Shown here: positions 48,464 through 56,844 of the stretch, piece by piece
How positions within the stretch are numbered: the first letter of the stretch is position 1
Layout of the letters: each line of letters opens with the position of its first letter
Assembly (NCBI RefSeq): GCF_030286555.1
Contig: NZ_JASVWF010000007.1
Span: forward strand, 288,700 to 352,699
Reading direction: 5' to 3'
From: Actinomycetospora termitidis
GTDB lineage: Bacteria > Actinomycetota > Actinomycetes > Mycobacteriales > Pseudonocardiaceae
Length of the DNA stretch: 64,000 bases
Made by a program: the position numbers and the translations under genes
Notes under the pieces: generated by a model
Told to the model about the DNA's origin: nothing
The model's database searches: none
The model's input: the letters and a program-made list of their open reading frames with translations, nothing else

Positions 48464-50541
48464 CCGAACGCCGGGTCCGTCAGGAGGTCGTCGCAGGTGA
48501 TCGGCAGCGACCGCACCCGGACACCCGTCGCATGGTACGTCGCGTTCGCGATCGCCGCGGCCACCCCGACGATCCCGATCTCGCCGATGCCCTTCGCGCC
48601 CATCGGGTTGACGTAGCCGTCGTCCTCGTCGATCCACTGCGCGTCGATCTCGCGCACGTCGGCGTTGGCCGCGATGTGGTAGCCGGCGAGGTCGTGGTTG
48701 ATCACCTCGCCGAACCGCGGGTCGACCACGCTCTCCTCGTGGAGGGCCATCGACAGCCCCCACACCATGCCGCCCTGCAGCTGCGACCGACCGAGCGTCG
48801 GGTTGAGGATGCGCCCCACCCCGAACGTCCCGAGCAGGCGCGGGACGCGGATCTCGCCGGTGTCGGCGTGCACCGCGACCTCGGCGAACTGCGCGACGTA
48901 GGCGGCCATCGCGAACTCCTCGGCCCACGGGTTGTCCGGGGTCGCGGCGTCGGCGTGGTCGCCGTCGTCGGGGTCCTCGCCGTACTTGTCGCGGAACCGG
49001 TCGGCCGCCTCCACGACGGTCGAGCCCCACGACGCCGTCCCCGCCGAGCCACCGGCGATCGACCCGACCGGCAGCGACGTCGACCCGATCTCGACCTCGA
49101 TCGAGCCCACGTCGACCCCCAGCGCGTCCGCGGCGATCTGGGTCAGCACGGTGCGGGCGCCCTGCCCGATGTCGGCCGCCCCGATCGCGACGACGTACCG
49201 ACCGCCCGTGAAGGTGATCTCCGCCGTCGAACCCGGCATGCGGAAGGCCGGGAAGGTGCCGCAGCCGACGCCCACCCCGTGCCACCAGCCGTCGACCAGC
49301 CGCCTGCGCGGCGCCCGGTCCCACGTCGACCAGCCGAACCGCTCGGCCCCGGTCCGTAGGCACTCCACCAGTCCGCGCGAGGAGAACGGCAGCCCGTTCT
49401 CCGGGTGGACGGACGGCTCGTTGCGCACCCGCAGCTCGATCGGGTCCATGTCGAGCGCCACCGCGAGCTCGTCCATCGCGCACTCCAGCCCGAAGCTGCC
49501 CGGGGCCTCACCGGGGGCGCGCATGTAGGTGGGGGCGTCGAGGTCGAGCGGCACTGCCCGGTGAGACGTGCGGCGGTGCGGGGCCGCGTACATCGACCGG
49601 CTCGAGCCGCCGGCCGGCTCCACGAACTCCTTGTACCGCGCGGTCGCGCCGACGACGTCGTGCACGAGCGCGTCCAGCCGTCCGTCCGCCTCGGCGCCCA
49701 GCGCCATGTGCTGCACCGTCGCCGGCCGGTAGCCGACCGTCTCGAACATCTGCCGCCGCCCGAGCGCGAAGCGCACCGGCCGCCCCGGCACCGTCCGCGC
49801 CGCGAGCACGGCGAGCACCGTCCCGGCGTGCAGGAAGCCCTTCGTCCCGAACCCGCCCCCGACGTGCGGGGAGCTGACCTCGACCTCCGCGTCGAACAAC
49901 GTCGCCAGCGTCTGCCGTGCGAGGTCCGCACCCTGGCTCGCCTCGTGCACGATCGCGCGCCCGTCGACCCACGTCGCCGTGGTGGCGTGCGGCTCCATCG
50001 GGTTGTGGTGCTCCATCGGCGTCGCGTACGAGGCCTTCACGACGACGGGTGCCGCGGCCAGGGCCGCGTCCGGGTCGCCCACCACGGAGTCGGGGGCCTG
50101 ACCGTTGCCCAACGCCGACGGGGTGTAGGACCCGCCGTCGGGATCGAAGCCGGTCGTCGACGGGGCCTCGTCGTAGCTCACGACGACGAGCCGTGCCGCC
50201 TCCGCCGCGACCTCCGCGTGGTCCGCGAGCACCGCCGCGACGTACTGGCCGCGGTGGTGGACCGTCGTGCCCTGCAGCACCCGGTGCTCCGGGTCGCCGT
50301 CGTCGGCGAGCCGCGGGGCGTCGAGGTGCGTCACGACCGCGGCTACCCCGGGCAGCGCGGTCGCCGCCGAGGTGTCGATCGCCGTGATCTCCCCGCGCGC
50401 GACCGTCGCCTGCACCGGGTACAGCACCAGCGTGCCGTCGGCCACCGTGTCGCCCGCGTACGGTGCGGTGCCCGTGACCTTGTCCGGCCCCTCGATCCGC
50501 CGGACGGACGTGCCCATGCTCCGGGCGTCCATCGTCGTCAT
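48460..50541 (-). CDS. Molybdenum hydroxylase large subunit (PaoC/YagR-like)
   Basis: 693 residues from the ATG at 50541. It is the molybdopterin-binding catalytic subunit of a xanthine dehydrogenase-family aldehyde oxidoreductase. Visible are the N-terminal GTSVRRIEGPDKVTGTAPYAGD, SPHVGGGFGTKG (molybdopterin loop), THRAVPL-type loops, GAADIGQGARTVLTQIAAD and GSAGTASWGSTVVEAAD. The catalytic Glu lies in AKGIGEIGIVG near the C-terminus. The protein oxidises aldehydes or N-heterocycles with water; substrate unknown. It is the last gene of a three-gene operon (2Fe-2S, FAD, Mo), the order of paoABC. The start overlaps the FAD subunit stop by ATGA. Confidence 0.93.
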   Translation of the reverse strand: MTTMDARSMGTSVRRIEGPDKVTGTAPYAGDTVADGTLVLYPVQATVARGEITAIDTSAATALPGVAAVVTHLDAPRLADDGDPEHRVLQGTTVHHRGQYVAAVLADHAEVAAEAARLVVVSYDEAPSTTGFDPDGGSYTPSALGNGQAPDSVVGDPDAALAAAPVVVKASYATPMEHHNPMEPHATTATWVDGRAIVHEASQGADLARQTLATLFDAEVEVSSPHVGGGFGTKGFLHAGTVLAVLAARTVPGRPVRFALGRRQMFETVGYRPATVQHMALGAEADGRLDALVHDVVGATARYKEFVEPAGGSSRSMYAAPHRRTSHRAVPLDLDAPTYMRAPGEAPGSFGLECAMDELAVALDMDPIELRVRNEPSVHPENGLPFSSRGLVECLRTGAERFGWSTWDRAPRRRLVDGWWHGVGVGCGTFPAFRMPGSTAEITFTGGRYVVAIGAADIGQGARTVLTQIAADALGVDVGSIEVEIGSTSLPVGSIAGGSAGTASWGSTVVEAADRFRDKYGEDPDDGDHADAATPDNPWAEEFAMAAYVAQFAEVAVHADTGEIRVPRLLGTFGVGRILNPTLGRSQLQGGMVWGLSMALHEESVVDPRFGEVINHDLAGYHIAANADVREIDAQWIDEDDGYVNPMGAKGIGEIGIVGVAAAIANATYHATGVRVRSLPITCDDLLTDPAFG

Positions 50542-51542
50542 GACGTGCCCCCTGCCAGTCCTCGCAGCGTGCTGACGACCGTCCCGGTCACCAGCGGAAT
50601 CTTGTAGGCGTTGCCGCCGAGCGGGCTCTCGACCGGCTCCGCGGCCTCCAGCTCGGCGGTGATCGCCGCGCGGAACTCCTCGTCGGTCGCGGGCCGGCCG
50701 CGCAGCGCGGCCTCGGCCGTCGTCGCGCGCCACGGCTTGTGGGCGACGCCGCCGAGCGCGATCCGCACGTCGGCCACCACGCCGTCCCGGACCTCCAGCC
50801 CCGCGGCCACGCTGACCAGGGCGAACGCGTACGACGCGCGGTCCCGCACCTTCCGGTACGTCGAGTTCGTGACGGCGGGTGCGGGCGCCGGCAGGTCGAC
50901 CGCGGTGACCAGGTCGCCGTGCTCGAGCACGGTGTCGCGGGTCGGGTCGTCACCCGGGAGTCGGTGGAACTCGCCGATCGGGATCGTGCGGGCACCGTCG
51001 GGACCCAGGACCTGCACCTGCGCGTCGACCGCCACCAGGGCGACCGCGAGGTCCGAGGGGTGCGTGGCGATGCAGGACTCCGACGCCCCGAGGATCGCGT
51101 GGTAGCGCGCCCAGCCCTCGCGGGCCGAGCAGGCCTCGTCGAGCGAGCGCTTGGTACACGGCGTCGTGGCGTCGGCGAAGTACGGGCAGCGCGTGCGCTG
51201 AAGCAGGTTCCCGCCGGTGGAGGCCATGTTGCGGAGCTGCCCCGATGCGCCGGCCAGGATCGCCGCCGCGACTGCCGGGTACCGGCGACGCACGCGCGAG
51301 TCGGCCGCGAGGTCGGAGTTCGCGACGCCCGCGCCGATGCGCAGCGTCCCGTCGTCGAGCTCGGTGATCTCCGTGCTGGTGACCCGGTTGACGTCGACCA
51401 GCTGCGACGGCTCGACGACGCCGAGCTTGAGGTGGTCGAGCAGGTTCGTCCCGCCCGCCAGGAACCGGGCGTCCGGGTCGGCGACCAGTGCCGCGACCGC
51501 GTCGGAGGCCTCGTCGGGACGGGCGTAGGTGAACGGTTTCAT
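50538..51542 (-). CDS. Molybdenum hydroxylase FAD subunit (PaoB/YagS-like)
   Basis: 334 residues from the ATG at 51542. The FAD-binding domain begins MKPFTYARPDEASDAVAAL and has FLAGGTNLLDHLKLGVVEPSQLVD. ASGQLRNMASTGGNLLQRTRCPYFAD and PCTKRSLDEACSA carry four Cys of the kind that hold the extra [4Fe-4S] cluster in the PaoB/YagS type. A CO dehydrogenase-type flavoprotein C-terminal domain follows (ALGGVAHKPWRAT). It accepts electrons through the Fe-S subunit. Both ends overlap the neighbouring operon genes by ATGA. Confidence 0.92.
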   Translation of the reverse strand: MKPFTYARPDEASDAVAALVADPDARFLAGGTNLLDHLKLGVVEPSQLVDVNRVTSTEITELDDGTLRIGAGVANSDLAADSRVRRRYPAVAAAILAGASGQLRNMASTGGNLLQRTRCPYFADATTPCTKRSLDEACSAREGWARYHAILGASESCIATHPSDLAVALVAVDAQVQVLGPDGARTIPIGEFHRLPGDDPTRDTVLEHGDLVTAVDLPAPAPAVTNSTYRKVRDRASYAFALVSVAAGLEVRDGVVADVRIALGGVAHKPWRATTAEAALRGRPATDEEFRAAITAELEAAEPVESPLGGNAYKIPLVTGTVVSTLRGLAGGTS

Positions 51543-52054
51543 CGGGATGCCGCCTCCTCGACCGCCGTCACGATGTTGACGTAGGCCGCGCAGCGGCAGA
51601 GGTTGCCGCTCATGCGCTCGGCGATCTCCGCGCGGTCCAGGACGACGTCGTCGCCGGCGAGATCCGCGGTCGCGGCGCTGGGCATCCCGCGCCGCGCCTC
51701 GTCGATCGCCCCGACCGCGGAGCACACCTGGCCCGGGGTGCAGTAGCCGCACTGGAAGGCGTCGTTCGCGAGGAAGGCCTCGGTCACCGGGTGCGACCCG
51801 CCGTCGGGAGCCAGCCCGTTCGCGGTGACGACGTCCGCGCCGTCCTTCGCGACGGCCAGCGTCAGGCAGGACAGGACCCGTCGCCCGTCGACCAGAACGG
51901 TGCACGCACCGCACTGGCCGTGGTCGCAGCCCTTCTTCGGGGTCGTGACGGCGAGCCGCTCGCGCAGCGCGTCCAACAGGGTCGTACGGGGGTCGACGTC
52001 GAGGTCACGCTGCTCGCCGTCGACCGTGATGGACAAGGGGATGGTGGTGGTCAT
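51539..52054 (-). CDS. Molybdenum hydroxylase [2Fe-2S] subunit (PaoA/YagT-like)
   Basis: 171 residues from the ATG at 52054, six bases after GAGGCGGGC; the GTG at 52072 is less likely. A plant-type ferredoxin cluster (CDHGQCGACTVL then Cys in VLSCLTLA) is followed by the second helical domain with CGYCTPGQVCSAVG and the NLCRCAAYVNIV motif. These hold two [2Fe-2S] clusters passing electrons from the Mo site. There is no twin-arginine signal, unlike periplasmic PaoA, so the complex should be cytoplasmic. It is the first gene of the operon. Confidence 0.93.
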   Translation of the reverse strand: MTTTIPLSITVDGEQRDLDVDPRTTLLDALRERLAVTTPKKGCDHGQCGACTVLVDGRRVLSCLTLAVAKDGADVVTANGLAPDGGSHPVTEAFLANDAFQCGYCTPGQVCSAVGAIDEARRGMPSAATADLAGDDVVLDRAEIAERMSGNLCRCAAYVNIVTAVEEAASR

Positions 52055-52163
52055 GCCCGCCTCTTCGATCACGGAACCGATCAGGTCCGTGACCGCAGAG
52101 TTCCACGTCCTCGCCGTTCCAACCTGGCAGCACGAGTCCCAGGCTGGGCGGGAATACGCCCCG

Positions 52164-52859
52164 TCAGCTCTCCCGGGAGATCAGGATCGAGGCCTCGGAC
52201 CCGGCGACGGCGGTGACGGTCGCGCGGAGCCGGGCGTTCTGCCCGTCGACGGTCCCGTCGCAGGTGGAGCTGGCGTCGACCTGCGCGGGCAGGTAGCCGG
52301 GACAGATGACGTCGGTGGCGCCGGTCTGGTTCCCGACCTCCGTCGCCAGCGCGTCGGCCGGCAGCTCGGGGCCGTAGTCGCCGTCCGCGATCGTGACGGT
52401 CCCCGCACCCGCGGGCCCGCTGACGACCGGTGCGGAGACCCCCGGGGCGTCGGGCGACGTCGACGGGATCGACTCGACGCCGCGCACGAACTGCGCCGCG
52501 AGGATCGTCGTCCAGACGACCGCCGCGATCCCGAACACGAGGAAGACGATCGACAGGACCAGGCCCGTCGTCGCGAGCCCGCGCCCGGACTGCCCCGTCC
52601 GCCGCGTCTGCCGGCGACCGATGATCCCGAAGACGATGCCGAGCGGCGAGAACAGGAACGCGAACACGATCGCGAGGATCGCCATGACGTTGGTGCCGGT
52701 CGGCTGCGGCGGCGGGACGACCGGCGGCTGCCCGTGCGGTCCCGGCGGCACGGGTGCCCCGTAGCCGTACCCGACCGGCGGCTGCCCGGGCGGCGCCGTC
52801 GGGGGCCCGTACCCGCCGGGCTGCTGGGAGTACGGGTAGGGCGGCACCTGCTGGCTCAT
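52164..52859 (-). CDS. DUF4190/DUF4333 membrane protein
   Basis: 231 residues from the ATG at 52859. A Pro/Gly/Tyr-rich head (QQPGGYGPPTAPPGQPP) precedes two membrane helices at about 57-78 (AILAIVFAFLFSPLGIVFGIIGRR) and 93-117, the DUF4190 pattern. The outside domain (about 150-231) resembles DUF4333, with one cysteine pair (VICPGYLPAQVDASSTCDG). Function unknown. It lies downstream of the [2Fe-2S] gene on the same strand but is separated by about 110 bases. Confidence 0.82.
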   Translation of the reverse strand: MSQQVPPYPYSQQPGGYGPPTAPPGQPPVGYGYGAPVPPGPHGQPPVVPPPQPTGTNVMAILAIVFAFLFSPLGIVFGIIGRRQTRRTGQSGRGLATTGLVLSIVFLVFGIAAVVWTTILAAQFVRGVESIPSTSPDAPGVSAPVVSGPAGAGTVTIADGDYGPELPADALATEVGNQTGATDVICPGYLPAQVDASSTCDGTVDGQNARLRATVTAVAGSEASILISRES

Positions 52860-52953
52860 CGGGCGTCCTCACCGGGAGTGATCGGGGTGCCGCGACGCTA
52901 CTGCGGCCGTGATCAGCGGCGAAGACTTCACATCCTGATGCAGTAGTACTCCC

Positions 52954-52985
52954 GCCCGAAATCAGTAGTCGGACGGGTTTCGGGC
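52954..52985 (-). terminator. Hairpin after the nuclease-like gene
   Basis: GCCCGAAA (52954-52961) pairs with TTTCGGGC (52978-52985) across 16 bases. It lies five bases beyond the leftward stop at 52990, and the AT-rich surroundings are unusual here. Confidence 0.6.
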
Positions 52986-52989
52986 CCGC

Positions 52990-53481
52990 TCAGCCGCAGG
53001 TGCGACCGTTGGAGTCGTCGTCGCGCAGGCTCGACACGTACTGCCGGCCGGCGCCGTTGGAGGCGTCGGCGCGGGTGTGGGCGAACGAGACCATGAAGTC
53101 GCCGTAGTCGCCGCCCTGGGCGAGGTCGATGTAGCGGAGCATGCGGCCGGACGCGTCCCGGTCGACGCCCGGCTCCGCGCGCAGGGTCACCTGGCGGCCG
53201 TCGAGCAGCGCCTCCGCCATCCGGGTGGCCTCGGCACCGCCGGGCGTGGAGGCGTCGCACGAGTCGATCCCGAGCACGTGGATGACCTGCTGCCCGGCGA
53301 GGAGCGTGTCGCCGTCGACGACGCCCGTGATCGTGGTGGTGCTGCGCGCCGGGGCCTCGGCGGCCGGGCGGTCGAGAGCGAGGGGGGTGCTCGCGGCGGT
53401 GGACGGGCTCATCGCGGTGATCCCGACGAGGCCGAACACGGCCGCCCCGATCCCCGACCACACCTTCTCTGCCGTGCGCAC
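52990..53481 (-). CDS. Secreted thermonuclease-like protein, catalytic residues altered
   Basis: 163 residues with a signal peptide at about 1-30 (GIGAAVFGLVGITAMSPSTAA). The fold signature TITGVVDGDTLLA then VLGIDSCDAS, GGAEATRMAEALLDGRQVTL and DASGRMLRYI match staphylococcal nuclease-like proteins. In a typical enzyme the strand carries an Arg before LGID and a Glu just after; here His (VIHVLGID) and Asp/Cys (DSCD) occupy those places, while the later Arg in SGRML is kept. Catalytic activity is therefore doubtful; two Cys could form a disulfide. It is downstream of the MarR-like gene on the same strand. Confidence 0.78.
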   Translation of the reverse strand: MRTAEKVWSGIGAAVFGLVGITAMSPSTAASTPLALDRPAAEAPARSTTTITGVVDGDTLLAGQQVIHVLGIDSCDASTPGGAEATRMAEALLDGRQVTLRAEPGVDRDASGRMLRYIDLAQGGDYGDFMVSFAHTRADASNGAGRQYVSSLRDDDSNGRTCG

Positions 53482-53542
53482 GCTGCTCCGTCCCCGACGT
53501 CGTCGTCCGATGTCGCGGATGTCGGCACGAACTGCTCCGGTG

Positions 53543-54130
53543 TTACCACCCCTTGCTCCGATCGTGTGATGCGCGATCGGTTCCTTCTCGGCGACGGCGC
53601 TCCCGCACCCGCTCGGCCTCCCGCCGTCGGGCCGGCTGCTCGTGCCGCCACCGTTCGAGGGTCTCGTCCGCGGCCGCCGCCTGTAGGAAGTCGACGACCT
53701 GGATCAGGAAGCCGGCGGCGCGCGCCCGCAGGAGTGGACGGTGGAGGCCGTGCGTCGCCACCGCGCTACGGACCGCCGTGCGGACCTGACGGTGGAACAC
53801 CCCGAGGAGGATGTCCCGCGTCGTGTGCGGCACCAGCTCGACCTCGACCCCCTGAGCATGGTTCTCCCCGACGGTGCGGCGGACGTGACCGGCGTCCTCG
53901 AGCCGCCGGAGCATCTTCGACACGGTGCTGCGCGACAGGCCCGTCCTGGATCCGATGAACCCGCTCGCCAGCGGTCCGCGCACCCGCAGCAGCTCCAGGC
54001 ACTGGAACTCCGGCAGGCCCAGACCCAGCCCGCGGGCGACCTCGCCCTGGTAGCGCTGGACCGCGGGGAGGAGCCGGTCGAGCACGAGGTCGGTGAACTC
54101 GTCCACCGCGGCGTCCCGCTCCTCGTCCAT
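53543..54130 (-). CDS. MarR-family transcription regulator
   Basis: 195 residues from the ATG at 54130; the frame is open further upstream, so the start is not certain. A winged-helix DNA-binding domain is visible as LASGFIGSRTGLSRSTVSKMLRRLEDAGHVRRT (about 60-92), preceded by PEFQCLELLRV, the helix common to MarR proteins. A long basic C-terminal tail (ARRREAERVRERRRREGTDR) is unusual for the family. It probably represses itself and a neighbour; the 250 bases to the right contain no obvious gene other than the small one on the plus strand. Confidence 0.8.
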   Translation of the reverse strand: MDEERDAAVDEFTDLVLDRLLPAVQRYQGEVARGLGLGLPEFQCLELLRVRGPLASGFIGSRTGLSRSTVSKMLRRLEDAGHVRRTVGENHAQGVEVELVPHTTRDILLGVFHRQVRTAVRSAVATHGLHRPLLRARAAGFLIQVVDFLQAAAADETLERWRHEQPARRREAERVRERRRREGTDRASHDRSKGW

Positions 54131-54379
54131 CCCCGCAGGATCGGGCAGGCAGCACGCCCGCGGGGGCGGTTCCGGAGAAGTCGAGTCCGCGTCGCCGCGA
54201 CGCGGACGATCGACGACGAACAGCGTCGACGGGCCGGTGTGCGCGACTCCCGGTCCGCCGGTCCACGACGACGACGCATCGACCCCGGCGAGGTTGCCCC
54301 GACGAGCCATCACGTCGGCTGAATCTCCGATCGCGAACGACGCTGGATCCCTGCTCCACGACATGGAAACGTGGTGACC

Positions 54380-54532
54380 ATGGACATCGGACGCATCCAG
54401 CGTCGCTTCACCGCCGAGCCCGTCGACCCACCCGTTCCGGCCACTCCCGAGGCGCCCGTCGAGGCCCTCGTCGAGACGCTCGTCCAACCCGAGCAGGCCC
54501 CCGCGACCGTCACGGCCGACGCCCGCCCGTGA
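54380..54532 (+). CDS. Small 50-aa Pro/Glu/Ala-rich protein
   Basis: A short ORF starting MDIGRIQRRF and ending TVTADARP, from the ATG at 54380; an in-frame GTG at 54374 is an alternative. Its stop overlaps the start of the next gene by GTGA, which is the best evidence that it is real and translated. The sequence is Pro/Val/Glu-rich (PVDPPVPATPEAPVEALVE), probably disordered. It may be a leader or partner of the following protein. No family recognised. Confidence 0.6.
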   Translation: MDIGRIQRRFTAEPVDPPVPATPEAPVEALVETLVQPEQAPATVTADARP

Positions 54533-55119
54533 CCGCGCCGCACCGCACGGTGGCGGTGCCGGACGTCCCGGCCGCCGTCCTCGGCTGGCGCACCTGGCGC
54601 GTCGGCCGGCGGGCGCAGCACCGTCACGCGTTGTTCTCCCCGCTCACCGGGACGCCCTGGCCGGCGGGGCGCCCGATGGTCGCGACCTGCGCGAGCCCGC
54701 GCCACACCCCGCCCGGCGACAGCTGCCCGTGCGGCCTGTACGCGGTCGACGACACCGCCACGCTGGGGTGGAGCCCGTCCGACCACGAGGTGCTGGGCGT
54801 CGTCGCGCTGTGGGGCGACGTCGTCGAGGGTGAACGCGGCTGGCGGGCCTCGCACGCCTACCCGCGGTTCCTGGTCACCGGCCCCGGGGTCTCCGAGGAG
54901 CAGCGCGCGGTGATCTCGCGGCGCTACGGGGTGCCGGTGCACCGCAGCGAGCTCGCCCCGCGCACGATCGCGAAGCACCTGGACCGGGCCACGTCGGAGG
55001 CCCTGCGCCGCGCCGCGGACCCGGACGCGCTCCTGCGCGAGGTCGCCCGCCGGCACGCGGAGCCCGTCGCCGTGCCGAGACCGCGCCGCAGCTGGCGGTC
55101 CTGGCTGGCGGTCCGCTAG
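54529..55119 (+). CDS. Uncharacterised actinobacterial protein (GWRTWRV / CSCG-type)
   Basis: 196 residues from the GTG at 54529 (GTGA overlap). The N-terminal GWRTWRVGRRAQHRHALFSP, the central CASPRHTPPGDSCPCGLYAVDD and VLGVVALWGDVVEGERGWRASHAYPRF form a recurrent actinobacterial and phage protein pattern with a conserved Cys cluster that may bind zinc. The C-terminal part is helical and basic. Function unknown. It converges with the hypothetical gene at 55121, with only one base between the stops. Confidence 0.75.
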   Translation: MTAPHRTVAVPDVPAAVLGWRTWRVGRRAQHRHALFSPLTGTPWPAGRPMVATCASPRHTPPGDSCPCGLYAVDDTATLGWSPSDHEVLGVVALWGDVVEGERGWRASHAYPRFLVTGPGVSEEQRAVISRRYGVPVHRSELAPRTIAKHLDRATSEALRRAADPDALLREVARRHAEPVAVPRPRRSWRSWLAVR

Positions 55120-55120
55120 G

Positions 55121-55699
55121 TCACGCCGCGAGGCGCAACAACGTCCCGACGACGTGCGCGCCGAGGTGCCGGCCGAGCTGGCGGTACACCTCGACGTGCC
55201 CGTCGTCGAGCGGGACCGTCTCGTGCGGGAACGCGGGATGGGCGGCGGCGTGGGCCAGCACGACCTCGGGGGCGTCGGCGGTCAGGCGCGGCACTGCGAG
55301 CACGAGGCGCCCGCGGTGGCCGGACGGGTAGGTGACCCGGCCGGTCACCACCGCGCCCGCCGCGAGGCGCCGATCGCACGGTCCGCCCGGGTCGGTGCCG
55401 GGCCGCAGGTGGGACACGTCGTCGAGCTCGACGTCGCGGGGGAGCGTCGGCGGGCCGTCGTCGGGATCGATGACGACAACCGTCGAGCACTCCTGCTGCA
55501 GCGCGGCCGCGACGCCGACCCCCTCGTCGACGTAGCAGAGGTAGGTCTCCGGACCCATCCAGCCGGTCGCCCGCAGCACCTGCAGGGCGCCCAGGCTGAT
55601 GGCGGCCGCGCGGGTGCTGCCGCCCGCGGCGCAGATGCCGACGGGGCAGACCGTCCGGCGCCGGGCCGGGCGGCGGCGTCCGAGCGTGCGTACCGCCAT
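55121..55699 (-). CDS. Hypothetical protein
   Basis: 192 residues from the ATG at 55699, preceded by GGGAGGACCCC. The sequence contains RRTVCPVGICAAGGST, ETYLCYVDEGVGVAAAL and a C-terminal EVYRQLGRHLGAHVVG, with possible catalytic-looking His and Asp but no family signature I recognise. It is leftward and alone, divergent from the NmrA-like gene. Confidence 0.6.
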   Translation of the reverse strand: MAVRTLGRRRPARRRTVCPVGICAAGGSTRAAAISLGALQVLRATGWMGPETYLCYVDEGVGVAAALQQECSTVVVIDPDDGPPTLPRDVELDDVSHLRPGTDPGGPCDRRLAAGAVVTGRVTYPSGHRGRLVLAVPRLTADAPEVVLAHAAAHPAFPHETVPLDDGHVEVYRQLGRHLGAHVVGTLLRLAA

Positions 55700-55771
55700 G
55701 GGGTCCTCCCGACCTCGCACGAACTCGCAGCGATGCCCCCGAGCGAAGCGGGACGCCCTTTCCGGCCCCTT

Positions 55772-55793
55772 TCACACCGCGCGGCGGGTGTGA
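55772..55793. promoter_or_regulatory. Inverted repeat between divergent genes
   Basis: TCACACC (55772-55778) and GGTGTGA (55787-55793) flank an eight-base core in the divergent region between the genes at 55699 and 55824. It may be an operator. Confidence 0.45.
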
Positions 55794-55823
55794 CCCCGGA
55801 GCCGACGGGCCACCCCACCGCCC

Positions 55824-56705
55824 ATGAGCACGCCCGCCACGCCCGCCCCGTCCTTCGCCGTCACCGGCGCCACCGGCCACCTCGGCCGGCTCGCGATCGA
55901 CGCCCTGCTGCGCCGCGGCGTCCCGGCCGGCAACGTCTTCGCGCTGGTCCGCGACCCCGACCGGGCCTCCGACCTCGCAGACCTCGGTGTCGGCGTCCGG
56001 CACGCCGACTACGACCGCCCCGAGACGCTGGAGCCCGCGCTCGAGGGCGTCGAGCGGCTGCTCCTGGTCTCCAGCCCGACCCCGGGCGACCGCGTGCGAC
56101 AGCACGGCGCCGTCATCGACGCCGCGAAGGCGGCCGACGTCGGGCTCGTCGTGTACACCAGCGTGATCCACGCCGACGAGACCGAGCTCGTCCTCGCCCC
56201 GGAGCACGCGGAGACCGAGGACGTGCTGCAGGGGTCCGGCCTGCCCTTCGCGGTCGCCCGCAACGGCTGGTACGTCGAGAACTACACCGGACGGCTCGAC
56301 GAGTACCTCGAGCGCGGGGAGATCGTCGGCGCGGCCGGCGACGGCCGGGTGTCCGGCGCGACCCGGGCGGACTACGCCGAGGCCGCCGTCAGCCTGCTCA
56401 CCGGCGACATCGTCGACCAGCAGGGCTACTGGGAGCTCGGCGGCCCGGCGTTCACGATGAGCGACCTCGCCGAGACGATCACGCAGGTCACCGGCACGAA
56501 GGTGGTCTACCGCGACCTCGCCCCGGACGAGTTCACCGAGGCTCTCGTCGCCGCCGGCGCGGACCAGGCCACCGCGCAGTTCGTGACGGCGCTGGAGCTC
56601 TCGACCGCGCGCGGCGAGCTGGAGACCGACAGCCCGGCGCTGGAGAACCTCCTCGGACGCGCCCCGACGTCGCTGGAGGACGCGGTCCGCGCGGCACGCA
56701 TCTAG
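55824..56705 (+). CDS. NmrA/QOR2-like NAD(P)H-binding oxidoreductase
   Basis: 293 residues; the N-terminus SFAVTGATGHLGRLAI is the Rossmann motif of the atypical SDR group. VRHADYDRPETLEPALEGVERLLLVSS and VARNGWYVENYTGRLDEYL are typical of NAD(P)H:quinone oxidoreductase type 2 (QorB) and NmrA-like proteins; the Tyr of the classical YxxxK pair is not in the usual context. It probably acts as a redox enzyme or sensor. It stands alone. Confidence 0.88.
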   Translation: MSTPATPAPSFAVTGATGHLGRLAIDALLRRGVPAGNVFALVRDPDRASDLADLGVGVRHADYDRPETLEPALEGVERLLLVSSPTPGDRVRQHGAVIDAAKAADVGLVVYTSVIHADETELVLAPEHAETEDVLQGSGLPFAVARNGWYVENYTGRLDEYLERGEIVGAAGDGRVSGATRADYAEAAVSLLTGDIVDQQGYWELGGPAFTMSDLAETITQVTGTKVVYRDLAPDEFTEALVAAGADQATAQFVTALELSTARGELETDSPALENLLGRAPTSLEDAVRAARI

Positions 56706-56844
56706 CGCAACGCCCTGCGCCGTCCGCCGACGCAGTGGGACCGCTCGCCTCCCGGTCGGCGTGGCGAGGGCTCGCGGTTCCCCGATCGGGGGACGGCTGC
56801 GGGGAGGGCACTCCCTCACCGCACTCCGAAGACCGGGGGTTCCC

